Source: NIOZ-UU13 sp035528395 | GTDB taxonomy: Bacteria > Planctomycetota > Phycisphaerae > Sedimentisphaerales > Anaerobacaceae | DNA: 8,693 bases | Direction of reading: 5' to 3' | NCBI GenBank assembly: GCA_035528395.1 | Contig: DATKYR010000125.1 | Span: forward strand, 1 to 8,693 | Shown: in pieces, positions 5,753-8,693 of the stretch | Numbering within the stretch: position 1 is the stretch's first letter | How the letters are laid out: every line of letters begins with the position of its first letter | Made by a program: the position numbers and the translations under genes | The notes under the pieces: generated by a model | What the model saw: only the letters and a program-made list of their open reading frames with translations | Database searches by the model: none | Told to the model about the DNA's origin: nothing

Positions 5753-5812
5753 GCCTAACGACGCGGCTCACCGGCGGCCTTTAGGCCGTCCAGGTGCAGC
5801 CGCATGTTGTGT
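5753..5812 (-). other. attC: attC site of cassette 8
   Basis: The site is 60 bp, from GCCTAAC (5753-5759) to GTTGTGT (5806-5812). The arms GCGGCTCACCGGCGGCC (5762-5778) and GGCCGTCCAGGTGCAGCCGC (5783-5802) pair around a TTTA loop with bulged bases. R'' is the exact reverse complement of ACACAAC at the cassette 8 start (6840-6846). The SIR2 gene's stop and last codons lie inside it. Confidence 0.92.
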
Positions 5813-6814
5813 GTTTTTGATTTCTACATCGCGCAACTCTTTGAACCAAAACTGTAGATCACTGAGGCAGATGTTTCTGGGAACTGGATTTCCTTCGGCA
5901 CACTGGGCATTGATTATTTGAGCCATGTGTAAAGCTTCGCCTGTTCTCCGTGGATGACGAGCGAGGCTCGACTCAAAATAATCTGAGCAAACGGAGTAAT
6001 GGTTCGAATGAATAAAGGAATCCCAAACGCTAGTAAGATCATCTTCAGACTTGATGTCAATGATTTCGGTATCTTCCATTACTCGCTGGTTGGGAGAACC
6101 CCATCCTTTCTTAAGAAGATCAATTGCGCTCACATCAGATATTGGCGCGCTATAGCCAAAGACAGTAAACATGAAAGCGTCTGCCATATAGCTTCGCATG
6201 TCTTTCCACTGGGCTGATAGCATAGGATCTGATTCATAATTCTTCTCGGTAACTGGGTATAATAGTCGTGTTGGCTGCAGAGGTTGCTTACATTTGCTGC
6301 AACGGTTTCCTTTAAAGCCAAGGACTTTGTCGTCTATGCAGCAAGCAGCTTTCACATTGCCATGCAAGAAAAGAAGGTTTGGAAGGCTGCCAACACTTTT
6401 GTTTCGCCGAATTGCCTGAACAAGGAAAGGATCCCAATTGAATGTTGCTATCAGATCTTTATTTCTAAGGGAAAGTACAAGGTAATCATATATTGTTGCC
6501 TGTAGAGGTAAGACAAGATTGTCAAAATAATCGTAGATTGTTGTCTCCAGCTCATGCCTGATCGGAGAGAATGAAGCAATGGTATGTATTTCAGAGTAGA
6601 CATCTTCAAAATTGCGAGCTGAATAAGAAATATTGGTTTTGTCAAGGAGATCTTGCAGGTTAAGAAGCTCTATAAGATCGTTCATTAAGGGTAGTGGATT
6701 CCCATTAGTGTCGCCATTGGGTAATGCTGCTCGACTTGCACCAGCTCCTAGGATGACAACATGCGGACGTCCCATTCCGCAAGATGCAATTTCATTATCT
6801 CGAGTGAAATCCAT
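5768..6814 (-). CDS. SIR2-like NAD-binding protein, candidate defence NADase (cassette 8)
   Basis: The protein has 348 residues. VVILGAGASRAALPNGDTNG at about 19-38 is the Rossmann GAGAS loop of the sirtuin fold. LIATFNWDPFLVQAI (121-135) carries the N-x-D motif (N126, D128) of SIR2-like enzymes. LLFLHGN (147-153) carries the catalytic-type His151. FTVFGYSAPISDVSA (206-220) is the GYS nucleotide loop. C172-S-K-C175, possibly with C158/C159, may bind zinc. SIR2 domains of this divergent type mostly hydrolyse NAD+ in bacterial defence (Thoeris ThsA, DSR, SIR2-HerA, SIR2-pAgo) rather than deacetylate. No sensor domain is evident in the C-terminal ~100 residues, and no partner gene is in the cassette. 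The ATG at 6814 follows GAGGAA; an internal ATG at codon 14 is an alternative. The tail NTQHAAAPGRPKGRR is encoded in attC. Fold confidence is high; the defence role is inferred. Confidence 0.85.
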   Translation of the reverse strand: MDFTRDNEIASCGMGRPHVVILGAGASRAALPNGDTNGNPLPLMNDLIELLNLQDLLDKTNISYSARNFEDVYSEIHTIASFSPIRHELETTIYDYFDNLVLPLQATIYDYLVLSLRNKDLIATFNWDPFLVQAIRRNKSVGSLPNLLFLHGNVKAACCIDDKVLGFKGNRCSKCKQPLQPTRLLYPVTEKNYESDPMLSAQWKDMRSYMADAFMFTVFGYSAPISDVSAIDLLKKGWGSPNQRVMEDTEIIDIKSEDDLTSVWDSFIHSNHYSVCSDYFESSLARHPRRTGEALHMAQIINAQCAEGNPVPRNICLSDLQFWFKELRDVEIKNTQHAAAPGRPKGRR

Positions 6815-6839
6815 TTCAGTTTCCTCATAAGCCTATGAC

Positions 6840-6911
6840 ACACAACGCGCGAAATGAGCGGTGTTTAGCGAGCTCAGCGAGCGAAACATCCGCTCTATTG
6901 AGTTGTTATAC
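6840..6911 (-). other. attC: attC site of cassette 9
   Basis: The site is 72 bp, from ACACAAC (6840-6846) to GTTATAC (6905-6911). The arms GAGCGGTGTTT (6856-6866) and AAACATCCGCTC (6884-6895) pair with one unpaired base, and a GCGAGC direct pair occupies the tip, as in the attC at 1256-1319. R'' is the exact reverse complement of GTATAAC at 7265-7271. Confidence 0.9.
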
Positions 6912-7247
6912 TGTTAATTTTCTTACTCTATCCAATAATTGCTCCGGTAAACTTTCAAAATTCGATGCAATCTTGGGATCTTCTACTGTATCATGCAATG
7001 TACCACCAATATCACACAGAATAGCATATAGTTCTTCCGGCAGATGCTTTATATATTCAGGCCAATTTTTTTGAAAACAAAAATAGTTATCTACAAATTT
7101 ACAATTTTCATCTATGCGCCCATTAGGGCTACAAAGATATACTAGTAATTTTTCGAGTTTTAGTTTGATTTTTTGTATATCGGCTGGATTTTTGCATATC
7201 TCTGTTTGAATACTCTCTAGCAAATTATTTAGTTCTGATTTTTCCAT
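6906..7247 (-). CDS. AT-rich hypothetical protein, 113 residues (cassette 9)
   Basis: This is a soluble, helical, unrecognised protein with no motif, signal peptide or membrane segment. It reads as four or five amphipathic helices (SELNNLLESIQTEICKNP, DIQKIKLKLEKLLVYLC, NWPEYIKHLPEELYAILCDIGG, LPEQLLDRVRKL). I chose the ATG at 7247; a TTG two codons upstream (7253) is an alternative. Neither has a clear Shine-Dalgarno sequence: the leader is A-rich (TGAAAAAATAATTG), unlike the GGAG sites of cassettes 2-5. Codon use is markedly AT-rich compared with the other cassettes, which points to a different donor. Its TAA lies in the R'' box. It is the last cassette with a recognisable attC and so perhaps the one nearest attI. 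Confidence 0.7.
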   Translation of the reverse strand: MEKSELNNLLESIQTEICKNPADIQKIKLKLEKLLVYLCSPNGRIDENCKFVDNYFCFQKNWPEYIKHLPEELYAILCDIGGTLHDTVEDPKIASNFESLPEQLLDRVRKLTV

Positions 7248-7264
7248 TTTCAATTATTTTTTCA

Positions 7265-7271
7265 GTATAAC
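7265..7271 (-). other. 5' recombination core (R') of cassette 9
   Basis: GTATAAC on the plus strand is GTTATAC on the minus strand, exactly matching the R'' box at 6905-6911. The minus-strand cut G^TT would fall between 7270 and 7271. No stem or R'' partner is found to its right, so the neighbouring site is not an evident attC. It may be the attI/cassette junction. Confidence 0.75.
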
Positions 7272-7278
7272 AATGTAT

Positions 7279-7423
7279 ATATGGTTTCCGTATAAGACGC
7301 CGGACCTCTCTAAGTGTCCGTATAACACCCCTTTGCCCGAAGTCCGTAAGTAATCCCTTGGAAACGACTTAGGCCAGTTTTCCTTCTTATTAGGGGTCTT
7401 ATATGGTTTCCGCATAACACCCC
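7279..7423 (-). repeat. Degenerate direct repeats next to the array, possible attI region
   Basis: A 23-base unit at 7279-7301 recurs at 7401-7423 with 20 of 23 identities, exactly 122 bases apart. A third partial copy at 7314-7331 matches 16 of 18 bases of the second half. The shared core is TTTCCGYATAASACSCC. On the minus strand each copy contains a GTTAT(A/G)C or CTTATAC 7-mer like integron core sites. The unit at 7393-7423 also sits in an inverted repeat (GGGGTCTTAT ... ATAACACCCC, 11-base loop). Multiple integrase-binding repeats beside the first cassette are what an attI site would show, but promoter or operator repeats fit too. Confidence 0.45.
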
Positions 7424-8037
7424 ATGCCTTTCGTCGTTCAAATCGCGTCCGCTGGGCTCACGACTCCATGAGGCCCACGGTCCAGTACGTGCGTGTAGAC
7501 CACATCATTGTCCTGGACTCCGTCCCTGTCGGCGTCAGACTAAAGCTGCGCTCGGTCGCGAACGCTCTGGCCCGGAAGCTCGTAATCAAGATTGACTCGC
7601 TGCCAGAAGTCTATACCGCAAAAGCCAGATTCTCAAGTGAAAAATCGGGCCAGAATGTGCAATATCTGGTATACGGGCAAGACACAAACTCCTGGGCCAA
7701 TTGCTCAGCTCTGAGCAGCAGTTCGATTTGTAAGGCAAAACTGACGCTCAGGGCAGACGCCGCAAGACTCTGCCGACTCTAAAGTTCGCAAATATAACAC
7801 CTTAGCTCGCTATGAGTTCTTGCTTGATAGTTAACAGGTCCATATGGACGTTTCAAAGTGAAAGCTGAGGGGCGTTGTGCGAGATTCTGGAGGCTGGCAT
7901 AGACCCTTTCAACATGTTTTGAATTACAGAAACTTACGTTTGTTAGCCAACAACCAGGGCCTCATTAACACGAGCTTTCTTAATCTACACCAAAACGATA
8001 AACTGTAAAGCTCAAGTTTTGAAAAAACTTATTGCAA
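7424..8037. other. Region of about 610 bases without a supported gene
   Basis: I see no gene I can support here. A plus-strand frame (7468-7782) has no ribosome site and an unconvincing composition. On the minus strand, 7438-7536 encodes DADRDGVQDNDVVY, which resembles a calcium-binding type-3 thrombospondin or dockerin loop, but stop codons interrupt the frame just upstream, so it may be a decayed gene end. Small palindromes occur at 7702-7717 (TGCTCAG-CT-CTGAGCA) and 7838-7849 (GTCCATATGGAC). A perfect 7-bp inverted repeat with a 3-base loop lies at 8014-8030, just past the next gene's stop. Confidence 0.4.
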
Positions 8038-8259
8038 TTATTGAACCATCTTCACAATCGCCTGTCTTAATTCAGAGGAAAGCTCCGTCAACTTTGCCCC
8101 TCGTTTTGAGAAAGCTTTTAAGTATCTTTCGGCTGCTTGTTCTTGATTGTATATTTTTTGTATGTGCTTTTCTGACCTGTTTTCACTTCCAATGACAAAA
8201 TTTTCTGCGATGCGTGGTTTTTCGTATCGAAGGCTCACATTTGATTTTTTCATTTTCAT
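8038..8259 (-). CDS. Small basic hypothetical protein, 73 residues
   Basis: The protein is unrecognised. It is Lys/Glu/Arg-rich and mostly helical in appearance (EKHIQKIYNQEQAAERYLKA and LTELSSELRQAIVKMVQ), with no signal peptide. The composition looks like a real small protein rather than a shadow. It starts at an ATG at 8259 or two codons later at 8253; no clear ribosome site precedes either. A hairpin (8266-8308) lies immediately upstream and an AT-rich inverted repeat (8014-8030) follows the stop; these could be regulatory and a weak terminator. No attC is associated, so it does not look like a cassette. An antitoxin-type or DNA-associated role is only a guess. Confidence 0.4.
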   Translation of the reverse strand: MKMKKSNVSLRYEKPRIAENFVIGSENRSEKHIQKIYNQEQAAERYLKAFSKRGAKLTELSSELRQAIVKMVQ

Positions 8260-8265
8260 GGAGTT

Positions 8266-8308
8266 TTGGCTCGGCCCAGCTCCGACTCACTCGGCCTTGA
8301 CGAGCCAA
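8266..8308. repeat. Inverted repeat upstream of the 73-residue gene
   Basis: TTGGCTCG (8266-8273) and CGAGCCAA (8301-8308) are perfect 8-bp arms. A second, smaller pair, CCGA and TCGG, is nested in the 27-base interior. It begins 6 bases upstream of the ATG at 8259. It could be an operator, a leader hairpin or a mobile-repeat remnant. Confidence 0.5.
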
Positions 8309-8368
8309 GCCGATACAGGCTGTACTACCTCGAAGCCACAGATGCCCGCCCATTTAAACCTTTGGCTG

Positions 8369-8414
8369 CCCCTTCGACGGAGTTTACCCTGAGCGCAGCC
8401 GAATGGGCTCAGGG
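8369..8414. repeat. GC-rich palindromic intergenic repeat
   Basis: CCCTGAGC (8387-8394) and GCTCAGGG (8407-8414) form a perfect 8-bp stem with a 12-base loop. Just left of it is CCCCTTCGACGGAGTTTA. The combination of CCTTCGAC and CTCAGGG motifs is the layout of dispersed palindromic repeats seen between genes in many bacterial genomes. Only one copy is in the window, so repetition in this genome is inferred. Confidence 0.5.
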
Positions 8415-8693
8415 CAAGATCTGCGCAGACAGGAGCCGCGAATTTCTGTAACTCTTTACACATCTAAGACTTATCTATTGTCGGCCACGCAGACCCCGAC
8501 ATAAAGATCTGATAGGTCGTATGTTCGTAACTCGCCCCGCTATTAACCCCTGGAGATAATATTCAGACCCATTTTTCAGCTCAAAATCACACTTTCAACG
8601 TATGTGTTTAGCAACAGTCGGCGCTGTGCCGAATAGATGCTGGGCATTACCTTTGTGCTGGGGTATGTCAATGCTTTCTGGGATAATGCGTTG
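8415..8693. other. Terminal region without a supported gene
   Basis: No frame of convincing length or composition and no integron integrase is seen. The only structure noted is a 6-bp inverted repeat, TGTCGG (8479-8484) and CCGACA (8496-8501). A gene could continue beyond the window edge. Confidence 0.4.

Larger units (their letters stand above)
217..7271 (-). mobile_element. Integron gene cassette array (nine cassettes, one truncated)
   Basis: Nine consecutive units each show a short leader, one gene on the minus strand and an attC. Core cleavage points (minus strand G^TT) fall after plus-strand positions 1261, 2150, 2602, 3133, 3967, 4514, 5758, 6845 and 7270, giving complete cassettes of 425-1244 bp. 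The R'' box of each attC is the exact reverse complement of the R' core that begins the same cassette: cassette 2 GTTGGGC, 3 GTTCGCC, 4 GTTAGGC, 5 GTTAGCC, 6 GTTCGAT, 8 GTTGTGT, 9 GTTATAC. Cassette 7 differs at one base. Gene starts lie about 10-75 bases inside the cassette and most stops fall in or beside the attC, the normal compact layout. No integrase gene is in the window. The left end of the array is lost behind the IS630 element. Confidence 0.93.

Noticed and set aside
7279..7423. CRISPR-like repeats.
   Set aside because: There are only two to three degenerate copies with unequal spacing (30-122 bases), no uniform spacers and no cas genes.
7265..7443. A tenth attC running from GTATAAC (7265) to GTTCAAA (7437).
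   Set aside because: No paired arms are found between the two boxes, the length would be 179 bp, and the only distant core that nearly matches (ATTGAAC at 8040-8046) overlaps the end of the 73-residue gene and has no stem.
7468..7782. Plus-strand open frame of 104 codons to the right of the array.
   Set aside because: It has no ribosome site and an unconvincing composition. The opposite strand carries a more protein-like DxDxDG fragment, so this is probably a shadow.
7272..8693. Integron integrase gene.
   Set aside because: I looked for it on both strands because it should flank attI. No frame is long enough and no tyrosine-recombinase motifs are visible.

Overview
This window is a run of integron gene cassettes. 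Eight attC sites and nine cassette start points can be placed to the base, and all nine cassette genes lie on the minus strand, so the array reads right to left. The proof is base covariation. In a cassette, the R'' box of its attC should be the reverse complement of the R' core at the cassette's own 5' end. That holds exactly for seven of the eight complete cassettes, and with one mismatch for the eighth, although the core sequence differs between cassettes (GTTATAC, GTTGTGT, GTTCGAT, GTTAGCC and others). Seven attCs are 59-72 bp and one is 135 bp. Each has a folded-stem layout, and in several an unpaired base is visible in one arm.

Layout from left to right. 1-216 is the 3' end of an IS630-family transposase gene and the element's terminus. 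It has cut off the 3' part of cassette 1, which carries a GAF-domain, sensor-kinase-like gene (200-1243). Cassette 2 (about 1262-2150) encodes a 275-aa protein with an R-x4-H motif of HEPN type. Cassette 3 (2151-2602) encodes a small protein with zinc-ribbon-like cysteines. Cassette 4 (2603-3133) encodes a two-helix membrane protein. Cassette 5 (3134-3967) encodes an unrecognised 248-aa protein. Cassette 6 (3968-4514) encodes a lipoprotein with a carboxypeptidase-regulatory-like fold. Cassette 7 (4515-5758) encodes a secreted five-bladed beta-propeller protein related to GH43/GH130 enzymes. Cassette 8 (5759-6845) encodes a SIR2-like protein. Cassette 9 (6846-7270) encodes an AT-rich 115-aa protein. 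From 7272 rightwards no attC is visible. Instead there is a set of degenerate direct repeats (7279-7423), a possible attI or leader region, then about 1.2 kb with only one plausible small gene (8038-8259, minus) and a dispersed-type palindromic repeat (8369-8414).

No integron integrase gene is visible. The array is therefore either an integrase-less attC cluster or the tail of an integron whose intI lies outside the window. The cassettes do not form a pathway. As usual in integrons they are independent passengers, and their differing attC stems and base composition suggest different sources. Two of them (SIR2-like and HEPN-like) belong to superfamilies often used in anti-phage or abortive-infection defence, so an array of candidate defence and surface functions is the most interesting reading.

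The host cannot be named. Mid-range GC, IS630, a Sec-exported GH43/GH130-like protein and an array of mixed cassettes suggest an environmental Gram-negative-type bacterium, possibly Planctomycetota, but this is only an inference.
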